Notes: generated by a model from the sequence alone, not told the origin. A stretch of 64,000 nt of DNA from Pseudopontixanthobacter vadosimaris (GCF_012979275.1 NZ_JABASZ010000014.1:310001-374000), one strand, 5' to 3'; counted from the first letter of the stretch, positions 17,973-26,796 are shown. Program-made: numbers and translations.

Positions 17973-18338
17973 ATGAAAAATAATATCTCACGCTTACTGC
18001 GACGTTTGCGCCTGCTACGATTTGATTTTCTCATGATACGCGCTTCAACCTTGCCGGACCCGACACTGATCGAAGCGGGTAATCTCACTATCGTTGAGAG
18101 TGGCGATATCAAGAAATGGGCATGTATGAAGTGTCCCGGCGGCTGCGGGGAAGTCATCAATCTCTCGCTGAATCCTAATCAGCGACCACGCTGGCAGGTC
18201 TCAGAAGACTTTTGGTTGCGGCCTACAATACATCCGTCAATTCATCAGAAAAACAAATGCGGATGCCACTTCTGGATCAACTCAGGGCAGGTAAGGTGGT
18301 GCAAGGACGGGCGCCCTGACGCTTCGACTGATTGTTGA
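17973..18338 (+). CDS. DUF6527-like Cys-rich putative zinc protein
   Basis: 121 residues starting 1 bp after the JAB-E1 stop. A first cluster C-x2-C-P-G-G-C-G and a second C-G-C-H-F-W-I, with P-S-I between them, match my memory of the DUF6527 family, which recurs beside multiubiquitin/ThiF genes. The basic N-terminal ~20 residues (R-L-L-R-R-L-R-L-L-R) look like an added targeting or interaction segment. The metal-binding Cys/His pattern suggests a structural zinc fold that could recognise substrate or act like an E3 adaptor; this is inference only. It is the last gene of the same-strand cluster. Confidence 0.65.
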   Translation: MKNNISRLLRRLRLLRFDFLMIRASTLPDPTLIEAGNLTIVESGDIKKWACMKCPGGCGEVINLSLNPNQRPRWQVSEDFWLRPTIHPSIHQKNKCGCHFWINSGQVRWCKDGRPDASTDC

Positions 18339-18667
18339 CCTATCATTGGGAGGTTCAAGCAGAGGGTCCGCTTTCAGGCTTTGGCAGTGACCAGCCTGAT
18401 GTCCGAGTTTGGGGCGCATTGCCGCCGTTGGCCTTCCTGACTGAATGGCAGATCTCTGGGCGAAAGCTCTGTCATCGAAAGAGCGGGAAAAGGTTCTTTG
18501 AAGTGACGACGGCTCACGCTTTATGCGCGGCAAACACTACCCATGATATGCAATGGCCTATCATGGGTAGTGTATATATGCCATTGCATATCTCTATTGC
18601 CTTTCTCAACGATCATGGTATATGCTAAAACATATAGACGTAGGCCAGCATATGTAGAAACATATTT
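18339..18667. promoter_or_regulatory. hipBA control region with four ATATG-N6-CATAT sites
   Basis: Exact ATATG-N6-CATAT palindromes occur at 18576-18591, 18620-18635 and 18650-18665, and a one-mismatch copy (ATATG-N6-CCTAT) at 18546-18561. Start-to-start spacings are 30, 44 and 30 bp, so the sites form two 30-bp-spaced pairs, the last ending 2 bp before the hipB-like start codon. They are the obvious candidate operators for the XRE antitoxin. A weak promoter candidate TTGCCT (18597-18602) / TATATG (18619-18624) lies among them. No gene is supported here. The left part (18369-18426) resembles degenerate sequence also present at 46204-46259. Confidence 0.6.
18534..18592. repeat. Two interleaved, mutually exclusive inverted repeats
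   Basis: The first repeat has perfect 15-nt arms at 18534-18548 and 18559-18573 with a 10-nt spacer. The second has perfect 13-nt arms at 18545-18557 and 18580-18592. The arms overlap, so RNA or cruciform could form only one at a time. The second repeat contains two of the ATATG-N6-CATAT sites, so part of the symmetry may simply reflect operators. It lies upstream of hipB, or 3' of the DUF6527-like gene, where it may also serve as a terminator. Confidence 0.55.
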
Positions 18668-19291
18668 ATGAGCACGACAATCGAGGACATCGCCGCAAGC
18701 ATCAAAGCGGCACGGATAGCAAAAGGCTTTACCCAGAAACAGCTGGGTGAACGGGTAGGCTTGCCTCAAAGCCATATCTCCAAAATCGAAGGCGGGAGTG
18801 TAGACCTACAGATTTCCAGCCTCGTCGAAATAGCGCGCGCGCTCGACCTCGAACTGAAGCTAGTGCCTCGAAGGACCGTACCGGCGATCGAAGGCGTAGT
18901 TCGCTCACAGCGCGAAAGAAGCGAGGCAAGTCGAGTGCTCGCAACGATTGCCGAAACCAACCGGTTCGCCGAGCGAGTACGGGAGAGCTATCCGAGCGTC
19001 ACCGAAGTGACCGAGCTTCAAAGCGCACTTAAGGATATCCAGGCCGTTAATTTCACTCCCGAAACGCTCAAAGCCATCGAGCAGGCCTTGCAGCCCGTCG
19101 CTCATCTGAAAAAGCATCTCCAGGATCTCGGCTGGGCGCTTGAGCAGCAAGAGGGAAGGAAGAAACTCACCCAACAGATCGCAGCATCCACGCGTGCCCT
19201 CCAACACGTCAGAAACTCGCAGGTTCAAGCAATCGGTCAAGACAGTGCCTCAAGACGGCCTGCTTACCGCCTTGGGGACGACGCCACATGA
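18668..19291 (+). CDS. HipB-like XRE antitoxin with long C-terminal extension
   Basis: 207 residues. The N-terminal HTH of XRE type is clear (I-K-A-A-R-I-A-K-G-F-T-Q-K-Q-L-G-E-R-V-G-L-P-Q-S-H-I-S-K-I-E-G-G). Helical sequence beyond residue 75 makes it more than twice the length of E. coli HipB (88 residues). The stop overlaps the hipA-like start as ATGA, the usual coupling in hipBA operons. It should neutralise the toxin and repress the operon through the ATATG-N6-CATAT sites just upstream. What the extra ~130 residues do is unknown; they may form an additional dimerisation or toxin-binding part. Confidence 0.8.
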   Translation: MSTTIEDIAASIKAARIAKGFTQKQLGERVGLPQSHISKIEGGSVDLQISSLVEIARALDLELKLVPRRTVPAIEGVVRSQRERSEASRVLATIAETNRFAERVRESYPSVTEVTELQSALKDIQAVNFTPETLKAIEQALQPVAHLKKHLQDLGWALEQQEGRKKLTQQIAASTRALQHVRNSQVQAIGQDSASRRPAYRLGDDAT

Positions 19292-20502
19292 TCGACGCAG
19301 CTGCTCTCGATATCTTTCTGGGTAAGACGCGCGTTGGAACCATTGCGCGCCTCGATGGAGATGCGAGCATCTTCACATTCGACGAAGTCTACCTTGCCGA
19401 CCAGGATCGGCCAACGCTGTCGCTGGCCTACAAGGACGCGAACGGCGAAATCATTGCCGAGACACGCAGCTATCGAACGAAGATTGAGCCGTTCTTCTCC
19501 AACCTCCTTCCTGAAGGCACGCTTCGCGACTACCTGGCCCGCCGCGCGGGCGTGAAAGCCATGCGCGAGTACCACCTTCTCGCACAGCTCGGGCACGATC
19601 TTCCCGGCGCAGTGCGCGCCGTCGCCGTCGATGCCGAGGAAACGGAGGCCGACGAGCTAGATGAAGAAGCGGCGGGGAAGCAGGCAGAGCGCGCGCTGCG
19701 CTTCTCGCTTGCCGGCGTGCAACTCAAATTCTCGGCAATCAAAGCCCAGGGCAAGAATGGCGGGCTGACGATCCCGGTCACGGGCAGCGGCGGCGACTGG
19801 ATCGTCAAGCTCCCGTCTGCCAGACATCCGGACGTGCCCGAGGCAGAATTCGCAGCGATGAAACTGGCGGCAAAGATCGGGATCGACGTTCCTGAAATCG
19901 ACCTTGTTCCGCTCGATCAGATTGATGGCATACCCGAAGGTATCACCCGTTACGGAGAGTCCGCTTTTGCCATCCGGCGCTTCGACCGGGGAGAAGAGGG
20001 ACCCGTACACACCGAAGACTTCGCCCAGGTGTTCGGTGTCTTTGCAGACGATAAATACGAGAATGCGAGCTACCGCCAGATCCTCAGCGTGCTGGCGATC
20101 GAGACCGACGAGCAAAGCGTGGTCGAATTGGTCCGCCGGCTCACCTACTCGGTGCTGATCGGGAATGGCGACATGCACCTCAAGAACTGGTCGTTGATCT
20201 ATCCGGATAGGCGAAACGCGCTGCTGGCACCTGCCTATGACCTGCTTTCGACGCTCGCCTATATCCCAGGCGACGATGCTGCACTCAAGTTTCATAGCTC
20301 GCGCGAGTGGGCGTCCTATACCTATGATGAACTCGAGGCGATCGCCGACAAGGCAAGGCTGCCTGCCAAGCTGATCACCGCGACAGCGAAGGATGTCGTT
20401 GCACAGTTCGACGACGCCTGGAGCAACGAAAGCGGACACCTGCCCTTCCCCGATGACGTGCGAAGCGCGATTGAGAGGCATCGCAAGACTCTTGCGATCT
20501 GA
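19288..20502 (+). CDS. hipA: HipA-family serine/threonine kinase toxin
   Basis: 404 residues, normal for HipA (about 440). The small N-terminal domain is followed by the kinase fold: the Gly-rich/phosphorylation loop region F-S-L-A-G-V-Q-L-K-F-S, catalytic G-N-G-D-M-H-L-K-N-W, and the metal-binding Y-D-L-L-S-T. By family knowledge such kinases phosphorylate glutamyl- or other tRNA synthetases and halt translation; the substrate here is unknown. ATG 19288 overlaps the antitoxin stop. Together with the antitoxin it would stabilise the element or act in abortive infection. Confidence 0.85.
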   Translation: MIDAAALDIFLGKTRVGTIARLDGDASIFTFDEVYLADQDRPTLSLAYKDANGEIIAETRSYRTKIEPFFSNLLPEGTLRDYLARRAGVKAMREYHLLAQLGHDLPGAVRAVAVDAEETEADELDEEAAGKQAERALRFSLAGVQLKFSAIKAQGKNGGLTIPVTGSGGDWIVKLPSARHPDVPEAEFAAMKLAAKIGIDVPEIDLVPLDQIDGIPEGITRYGESAFAIRRFDRGEEGPVHTEDFAQVFGVFADDKYENASYRQILSVLAIETDEQSVVELVRRLTYSVLIGNGDMHLKNWSLIYPDRRNALLAPAYDLLSTLAYIPGDDAALKFHSSREWASYTYDELEAIADKARLPAKLITATAKDVVAQFDDAWSNESGHLPFPDDVRSAIERHRKTLAI

Positions 20503-20595
20503 GAGCGGTTCCGAAATCCGGCCGTTCGCGTGTAAGCACCACCTGGACCAACTGCCTGGCCCAATTCGTCAGAAAATCTGGCACATAGCGGCCCT

Positions 20596-23508
20596 TCAAA
20601 TCCCGAAGTCCAGTGTCTTGCTCTTGCTTCGGGCGAGTTCCTTTTCGGCCTTGTTGACCTCTTCCGGTTTCAGCTGATCAAGTTCGCCGTTTTTCTTTTC
20701 TGGCGGGGTCAACTGTGCGGTGACCTCGAGGGCCGAGGCCTTCTCGCCCTTGTTGCGTGCGACGGCTGCTCCGAGCCTGTCCGAACTATCGACAACCAGC
20801 GTCAGGTGATCGCGAAGCCTCGTGATCGTCACCAGGAAGGTCTTCTGGTTCGACAGGTTGCGCTCGCGGCTGTCCATGACTGCAATGCCGCGATCGGATG
20901 TCAGACCCTGCGCCATATGGGCGTTCAGCGCATAGGCAAGATCGATCCGCTTCAGCATCGGATCGTCCTTTTTGAGCTCGACCTGGTCTCCCCTTGAAGT
21001 TTCGAAAGTGACCTTTCCGCCGGCAATGGCAACCACCCTGGTCTGGTCGGCATTGAACAGGCCGCGCCGGTGATCGTTGCGGGTCCAGCGGATCCGGTCG
21101 CCTTCATGGATTTCGAGCTTCCTCGGCTCATGCAAGACGAGATTCTGGTCGCCCTTCCCTGCCCTGATCCGCGCAGGATCGAACGCGAACCGCTTGCCGC
21201 GCTTGTCCGCGACTTCGACCTGCCTGCCCTTCCGGTCCTGTCCCAGGACACGATACTCGCCCGCTGACAGTCCCAGGGCCTGTTGCTTTCTCGAGACCTC
21301 GAGCACCCGACCAGGCTGGTAGGCTGACAGATGTCGCAGTTCTTCGCGGGTCGTGTTGACGCGATCGAGCACTCCAAGCTCGGCCTTGCCCGGTCCGATC
21401 TCGCCATTGGCGAGAAGTCCCTGCTGGACGGCAGCATTGACCGCAGAGCGGATGGCGCGGCCCGAGGCGTAGATCGATGTCCGCGCGCGGTCGTCCTTGT
21501 CGAGCGCCAACCAGGTATCAGCAGCGACCAGCGCGCCATCGCCCTTGGCCTCGACCGTGTGCGGCTGCAGGTGACGCAGCGCCGTGCGTACATCACCCGC
21601 CTGTGCTGCCGCCTGCGCCTCGCGGATGACTGGATCGCGGGCGCGCAGGTTGGTCGCCATTTCAGCGCTCGCCATGCCCGTCCGCTGCAGCAGCGCGAAG
21701 GGTTTGCCCGCATCGACTGCGCCGAGCTGCTTGCGGTCCCCCATCAGGACCAGGCGGTGAACGCCAGCAAGATTGGCAAGGCGGACGAGCTTTTCCTTGT
21801 CCTCGTTCGAGACCATCGAAGCCTCGTCGAGCACGAGCACATGGTCCTTCAGCGCCGCCTTGGCCTCCAAACGCAGCGCCGCGTTGCCGGGATCGTCGAG
21901 CAGCTTGTTCCAGCCACCAAGAAAGCGTGCCAGCGTCTGCGAGCCGATGCCGGTGTCGCGTTCGAGCATCTGGACGAGCGTGTTCTGGATCGCGAGGCCA
22001 ATGACCGGGTGGCCCTCGTCGCGCAGCACCTCGGCGACTGGCTTCAGAACGCTGCTCTTGCCGGCACCGGCAATTCCCTGGACCGCGATCGTTCGATCCT
22101 CTGACGTCAGGATCAGCTTCGCCGCTCCGAGCTGGCCCTCGTTGAGGCAGAACCCCTGCCCTGCCATTGCAGCGGTCTGGACACGATCAGTAGCGCTTCC
22201 CGGCTCAACTGCAGATGAGCTCGCACCCTTGCCGGCGGCAACCTCGGACATGATCCTTTGCTCGGTCAGCACCGCGTCACGCGAGGCGAGCCAGCCCCTG
22301 TGGTCTCCCTTGCCCGCTATCAGGTCGCCGGAGCGCACCAAGGCGCGGGTCCGTCTTTCAATATCGGCAATCGTCGCTGGCAACCCGAAATCGAGCGCAG
22401 CCTTGTAGAGCGCGGTGCGCTCGAAGGCAGCCTCGCGCTGCGAAAGATGACGCACCGCCGAAGCGACGGCCTGCGCAGCTGCGATCGTCTCACGGCCCTG
22501 CCTGAGGACCGATTTGGGCACGAACGGATCGGCCGGATCGCCCCTGACATGCGCGGCGAAACGTCCCAGCCATGCGCGCCCGCGCTCGGCAAGCGAACCG
22601 AACCTGCCAGTTTCGATCGACTGTTTCAGTGTGCGGGTCTGCGCCCGCTCGACCAAGGGCGCGAGGTCCAACCCGATCGATTTCGCGGTTTCGCTCCATT
22701 GCATGCCGAGGGCCTCGCGGTCCTCGATCCCGTCCTTGCTCGCGCGCGTATCGAGCGCGGCAATGCGGCCCGCTTCAAGACCAGAACCGCGCCGTGCATC
22801 GAGTACTTCCTGGCGGCGGCTCGAGAACGCCATGACCTGTTCGCGGGTGATACCGCGCGCCTCGAAATTGCCATGCTTGAGGGTCGGTCCCGGCTCATAG
22901 CCAAGCTTCTCGACCGCGACGCGAAAGCGCGCCATCGCGATAGAATTGAGCGTGGTGTTGAGCTGCCAGAGCCGGTCGTTCTTGAGCGTACGCCACTTCC
23001 CGTCCTTGCCTTGCGTGACATTGGCGATCACCGCATGGAAATGGAGGTTCGGCTCCTGGTTGCGGTTGGTGTCGTGCTGGAACAGGCCGATCGCAAGGTT
23101 TCCGGTGGCCTGCGTTACGATCTTGCCTTTCTCCACCATCCGGGTCTCGGCCGCATTCTTCTCAGCCCAGTGCAGCGCTTCGAGGACGGCTTCGCGATAG
23201 GCAGGGATGATCCGCTCGTCCTTCCCGACGAGCGCCAGCAGCGACCAGCTCTTGGGAACGGAGAAGGTGAGGTCTGTACCTGGGCGGTGTGCCTGCCCGG
23301 GATTGCCGACACTGCTGCCGTCGGGCAGCTCTCCGCGCAGCAGCGCGTCGAACACTGCGGTCTCGACCTTGCCGTCGAGACCAAGGCGCCTTGCACCCTC
23401 GCCGACCCACCGGCCCGAGCGGTCGGCATCGGCGCTCGCGTAGTAATTGTCCGAAGCGAAGTAGCTTGCCGCCGCCGATGGCGAGCGGACATTGGCGACG
23501 GAAAGCAT
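20596..23508 (-). CDS. traI: MobF-type conjugative relaxase/helicase (TraI/TrwC-like)
   Basis: 970 residues, close to TrwC of R388 (966). N-terminal relaxase: candidate catalytic tyrosines Tyr16, Tyr22 and Tyr23, and the metal His triad His145 / His156-x-His158 in H-D-T-N-R-N-Q-E-P-N-L-H-F-H. The C-terminal RecD-like helicase has Walker A G-I-A-G-A-G-K-S-S near residue 478 and V-L-D-E-A-S-M as motif II. It nicks oriT, stays on the 5' end and unwinds the transferred strand. traD lies 48 bp upstream in transcription order. The C-terminus is rich in Lys/Glu. Start ATG at 23506-23508, with the conserved relaxase beginning M-L-S-V-A-N-V. The call is firm. Confidence 0.92.
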   Translation of the reverse strand: MLSVANVRSPSAAASYFASDNYYASADADRSGRWVGEGARRLGLDGKVETAVFDALLRGELPDGSSVGNPGQAHRPGTDLTFSVPKSWSLLALVGKDERIIPAYREAVLEALHWAEKNAAETRMVEKGKIVTQATGNLAIGLFQHDTNRNQEPNLHFHAVIANVTQGKDGKWRTLKNDRLWQLNTTLNSIAMARFRVAVEKLGYEPGPTLKHGNFEARGITREQVMAFSSRRQEVLDARRGSGLEAGRIAALDTRASKDGIEDREALGMQWSETAKSIGLDLAPLVERAQTRTLKQSIETGRFGSLAERGRAWLGRFAAHVRGDPADPFVPKSVLRQGRETIAAAQAVASAVRHLSQREAAFERTALYKAALDFGLPATIADIERRTRALVRSGDLIAGKGDHRGWLASRDAVLTEQRIMSEVAAGKGASSSAVEPGSATDRVQTAAMAGQGFCLNEGQLGAAKLILTSEDRTIAVQGIAGAGKSSVLKPVAEVLRDEGHPVIGLAIQNTLVQMLERDTGIGSQTLARFLGGWNKLLDDPGNAALRLEAKAALKDHVLVLDEASMVSNEDKEKLVRLANLAGVHRLVLMGDRKQLGAVDAGKPFALLQRTGMASAEMATNLRARDPVIREAQAAAQAGDVRTALRHLQPHTVEAKGDGALVAADTWLALDKDDRARTSIYASGRAIRSAVNAAVQQGLLANGEIGPGKAELGVLDRVNTTREELRHLSAYQPGRVLEVSRKQQALGLSAGEYRVLGQDRKGRQVEVADKRGKRFAFDPARIRAGKGDQNLVLHEPRKLEIHEGDRIRWTRNDHRRGLFNADQTRVVAIAGGKVTFETSRGDQVELKKDDPMLKRIDLAYALNAHMAQGLTSDRGIAVMDSRERNLSNQKTFLVTITRLRDHLTLVVDSSDRLGAAVARNKGEKASALEVTAQLTPPEKKNGELDQLKPEEVNKAEKELARSKSKTLDFGI

Positions 23509-23556
23509 GGGCTGGGATCACTTTCTCTTGGCCCTCGTCCCCTCCCCGGTTGAGCG

Positions 23557-25896
23557 TCACATATCCGGATCGAAGTCCCCGTAATCGTGACCATGGTCCT
23601 GCCCCTGATCGGCATCGCGGCCCTGCTTCGCTGCACCGCCAAGAAGCGACTTCTGCTGCTCTTCCTGGAGCCTCTGGTCGGCCTTGCCGCGCGCGACCTG
23701 TGCTCGCTGATGCGCTGCGGGATCGGGAATATCGGACCTGGCGGAAGGCACAGCCCGTTGCTCCATGCCGCGGTGCTCCTCAGCTTTCGAAGCCAGAGGA
23801 AGTTCGGATTGAGCCGGCCGCTGAGGGTCCGATGTCGCCCTTTTCCCTCGCGCATTCGGATCGCGACGCTTCCTTGTCTGGTCCGGTCGAGCCTGATCGC
23901 CCTTGTTGCTGCGACGGGTCCGGCGCAGTTCCTTTTTGTCTTCCTTGTCGGCTTTCTTTTCAGCGCTGTCGGAGCGATCGTGCGCGTCCCTCATCCGGCG
24001 AGGATCGCCATCATTGTCGCCTGTTTCAGAGGCTGCTCCGGCACCGCCCCCTGCTCCATCTTTATCATCAGCGTGCCGGGTCTGCGGCGGTGGCTTCGGC
24101 ATATCGCGGGGAATGAAGCCTTCGGCTACCCGAGGCCAGTTGCGCGGTTCGAGAACCACGGGTGCCGCCGGAAATCCTTCGGGAAACTTGATGAAGCCAT
24201 GAAGGTTCTTGAGCTTCATCAGCTCGTCGGGAAGCAGCAGCGGGACGACCTGGCGGCGGGGCGTCAGGCTGACCGCATCACGCGCATTGTTGTAGCCATA
24301 GCTGTATCCTTCCTCCATCTCGCGAACCTCGCGGTGGCCGATGATATCGGAACACCAGGTGGCGGTCTCGCGATCTGCGGTACCAAGGATAAGCTTGGTG
24401 CGGGCAAGTGAGGACAGGGTCATCGCCATGTTCTCACCGTAGACATCCTTGAGCTTGGCAAAGGCATGAATCCCGGTGACGATCGCGCCCCCGAAATTGC
24501 GCGCGGTCTGGAGGCCCTTTTCGAGTGAAGGGAGACGATGCAGGGCGCCCAGTTCGTCGATCAGGAACCAGAGCCTGATGTCCCGCGAGCGCTGGCCCGC
24601 CATCAGCGTATTGATCGCGGTGTCGAGCCACAGCGTGAGCAATTGCGAGAGCACGCTCATGTCGATGTAGCGGGCAGACAGGAACAGGATCGAGCCCGGA
24701 TCACCTGCCCCGTTGATCCACGCGCGGACCGAAAAGGGCTTCCCGTCTTCGGGCAGCATCTGGAGCGCCTTGGCATTGACATTGAACACTGCCCGGACCG
24801 ATTCCGCCATGCGCGCCGCGCTCGGCGTGCTGATGGGACCGGCCATGGTATCTTCGACCAGGCGGTGCAGATCGGAGAGATCGGCGTTCATCAGTTCATG
24901 GGCAAGCGCGGCGTTGGTGCCCCGCCCTGCTTCGGCGAGCTTGAGACAGGTCTCGACGAACAGCGTGCGCGCGGCGAGCACCCAGAACTGTTCGGCACCG
25001 CCCCCATCATGCGGGACGAGCGACTCCGCTGCGGCATGGAATTCGGCACGCGTGGAGCAATCGTTGAACACGCTCCATGCGGGGCAACGCGCGTCGAGCG
25101 GGTTGAGAATGATGTCGCGTTTGGGATCGTAGAAGGTTTCGACAAAGGCCCCGGTAAGATCGAAAATGACCGCACGTTCGCCCCGTTCACGGATCTCCCT
25201 GGTAAGCTCGGTTAGGACGACGGTCTTGCCTGTCCCGGTTGTGCCAACAAGCATCGCGTGGCTCTGCTCGAGGCGCCAAGGCCAGCTGACCCCTGCCAGA
25301 TGCGCTGGAGAATAGAAGCCCGCATCCCGCAGCGAAGCCGACCCGGCCAGACGCCAGCGCCAGCCCAACGCATCGCCATACTCGCGGGCACGGGCATTGC
25401 GGTTGTGCGCGGCGATCTCCCGGTCAAGTCCACGCAAGGTAGCAAGCTCCGCCCCGCGCACATGCTTCTTCTGTTTCGACTTCTCGCCGAAGCGTTCGGC
25501 AACCCACCAGAAAAGCGCGAAGAGCGGCGCAAGAATGAACCCTGCAAGCCACAAAGCGCTGATGACCGCGCTCTGGAAAAGCGCGACCGCTTCGCGCATC
25601 GGCGGGTAATCGGTCACCACGGAAATGGGAAATGCGACGAGGCTCCCATCGGCCAGCTTGAGGTTCACAAGCTTGTCTGGATCGAACTCCATGAAGGCAT
25701 AGCCAGAGGCATAGGCATGCATCCACAGGAGGTAGACCTGATAGTCATCTAGCGCGCTGCTTACGTCCCAATAGACCAGCCCGAGAACGACCAAGAGTGT
25801 CACGATCAGGGGCCCTTTGAGGCCCGCCGCAAACATGAAGCCGAAATGCCCGAGGAGCTGGCTGCCGCGGGTGAAGTTGACGAGATTATGCTTCAT
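23557..25896 (-). CDS. traD: Type IV coupling protein TraD
   Basis: 779 residues. Two N-terminal transmembrane regions (about 25-43 and 105-130) are followed by the coupling-protein ATPase: Walker A G-T-T-G-T-G-K-T near 220 and Walker B L-W-F-L-I-D-E-L-G-A-L near 435. A long charged, Arg/Asp/Gln-rich tail (about the last 170 residues) is typical of relaxosome-contacting tails. The start M-K-H-N-L-V-N-F is preceded by GGGAGG; an upstream in-frame ATG would overlap the previous gene. TraD docks the TraI-DNA complex to the secretion channel. It overlaps the small upstream gene by 11 bp. Confidence 0.92.
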   Translation of the reverse strand: MKHNLVNFTRGSQLLGHFGFMFAAGLKGPLIVTLLVVLGLVYWDVSSALDDYQVYLLWMHAYASGYAFMEFDPDKLVNLKLADGSLVAFPISVVTDYPPMREAVALFQSAVISALWLAGFILAPLFALFWWVAERFGEKSKQKKHVRGAELATLRGLDREIAAHNRNARAREYGDALGWRWRLAGSASLRDAGFYSPAHLAGVSWPWRLEQSHAMLVGTTGTGKTVVLTELTREIRERGERAVIFDLTGAFVETFYDPKRDIILNPLDARCPAWSVFNDCSTRAEFHAAAESLVPHDGGGAEQFWVLAARTLFVETCLKLAEAGRGTNAALAHELMNADLSDLHRLVEDTMAGPISTPSAARMAESVRAVFNVNAKALQMLPEDGKPFSVRAWINGAGDPGSILFLSARYIDMSVLSQLLTLWLDTAINTLMAGQRSRDIRLWFLIDELGALHRLPSLEKGLQTARNFGGAIVTGIHAFAKLKDVYGENMAMTLSSLARTKLILGTADRETATWCSDIIGHREVREMEEGYSYGYNNARDAVSLTPRRQVVPLLLPDELMKLKNLHGFIKFPEGFPAAPVVLEPRNWPRVAEGFIPRDMPKPPPQTRHADDKDGAGGGAGAASETGDNDGDPRRMRDAHDRSDSAEKKADKEDKKELRRTRRSNKGDQARPDQTRKRRDPNARGKRATSDPQRPAQSELPLASKAEEHRGMEQRAVPSARSDIPDPAAHQRAQVARGKADQRLQEEQQKSLLGGAAKQGRDADQGQDHGHDYGDFDPDM

Positions 25897-26215
25897 CGTC
25901 GCCTCCCATGGGTCGGGGTGCAACGATACCGAGGCGCTCCAGCCGGCGCTGGTAGGCAGCGACGGTTTTATCACGCAAGGTAGTGTCGGGATGATGCGTA
26001 AGCAGCGCATCCAATGCGACCGTGATGAAGATGTTCTGGCGGACCGGATCGGTCGCCGGAGTCCTCAGGTCAGCTTCGGTCGCGCGCTGCCAGGCATCGA
26101 AGATGCAATCGCAAACAACGATACTCGCGCTGACCCTGCGCTCGTCTGCTTGTTTCCTGATCCATTCGGCGATCAGGGGCGTGACATAGGTCACAAACCG
26201 GTGGTGTCTTTGCAT
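25886..26215 (-). CDS. Small accessory transfer protein, possible ribbon-helix-helix
   Basis: 109 residues ending inside the start of traD (11-bp overlap), so it is the first gene of a presumed operon with traD and traI. The N-terminal segment (R-F-V-T-Y-V-T-P-L-I-A-E-W-I-R-K-Q-A ... S-A-S-I-V-V) has a strand-helix-helix pattern like RHH relaxosome proteins (TraY/MbeC-like). The rest is helical. No family is firmly recognised. Its position immediately downstream of a long gene-free region, a candidate oriT, fits a relaxosome accessory protein; this is inference. Confidence 0.6.
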   Translation of the reverse strand: MQRHHRFVTYVTPLIAEWIRKQADERRVSASIVVCDCIFDAWQRATEADLRTPATDPVRQNIFITVALDALLTHHPDTTLRDKTVAAYQRRLERLGIVAPRPMGGDDEA

Positions 26216-26796
26216 TTTTCCAAGTTCCTTGTGTTCAAAGAACCTGGCTCACCCTTCGAAAGGCAAGTGCCACTCTAGGCCGCAGCACGGGGTGTAGGAA
26301 AACGGAAAATTCACAAACAATTGCAGGAGGCTAGATGGATCTGTGCCGACTCGGCACGGACGAGCGAGCAACTGGACCGCATCCGGCACAGAAGATGACA
26401 TCGGCGAGATTTCGTGAATTCGCGAAGCATTTTAATGCCTTCCATTGCAGCACCCGCTGCGTACGGTGTGCCTGTCAAGTTCCAATGTGTGCGGGGCTTT
26501 TCAGGAGGCCCTGAGGTCCGTTCAATGGGTTGAATTCTAATCCTTATTCTTGGAGCGCGAGCAATTGTGTCCTCGTAGGGAAAAGCGAGATTCAGGGCGA
26601 AAATGCCGGTGGGCTACCAACTGGCCTTAGTTATGTGAGAATCCCCCTCGGCGGGTCATTCCCCAGGCGGGCCAATTGCCCGGTCGTTTGAGAGGATCAT
26701 AGGGACCAGATAGCCATCACCGGACTGTCCCAAGATCGAATGGAGATGAGGTGCAGAACGATCGGGAATACCCATCTCTCCTAACCCTGCGAACAA
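26216..26796. other. Gene-free region, candidate oriT
   Basis: About 580 bp with no supported gene, directly upstream of the traD-traI operon. It contains short dyads: TTCAA-tggg-TTGAA near 26520 and GGGC-caatt-GCCC near 26678. An AATTGTGTCCTC stretch near 26564 is loosely reminiscent of MobF nic-site surroundings. MobF relaxase operons commonly have oriT next to them, so this is where I would place it. I cannot identify the nic site with confidence. Confidence 0.35.

Noticed and set aside
18332-18628. 98-codon frame in the hipBA upstream region
   Set aside because: Weak start, no motif, and it overlaps the operator array and inverted repeats.
21331-23553. Long plus-strand frames antisense to the relaxase gene
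   Set aside because: The relaxase has complete catalytic motifs on the other strand; these frames show no family features.
23587-25215. Plus-strand frames antisense to traD
   Set aside because: Shadow frames of a clear coupling-protein gene.
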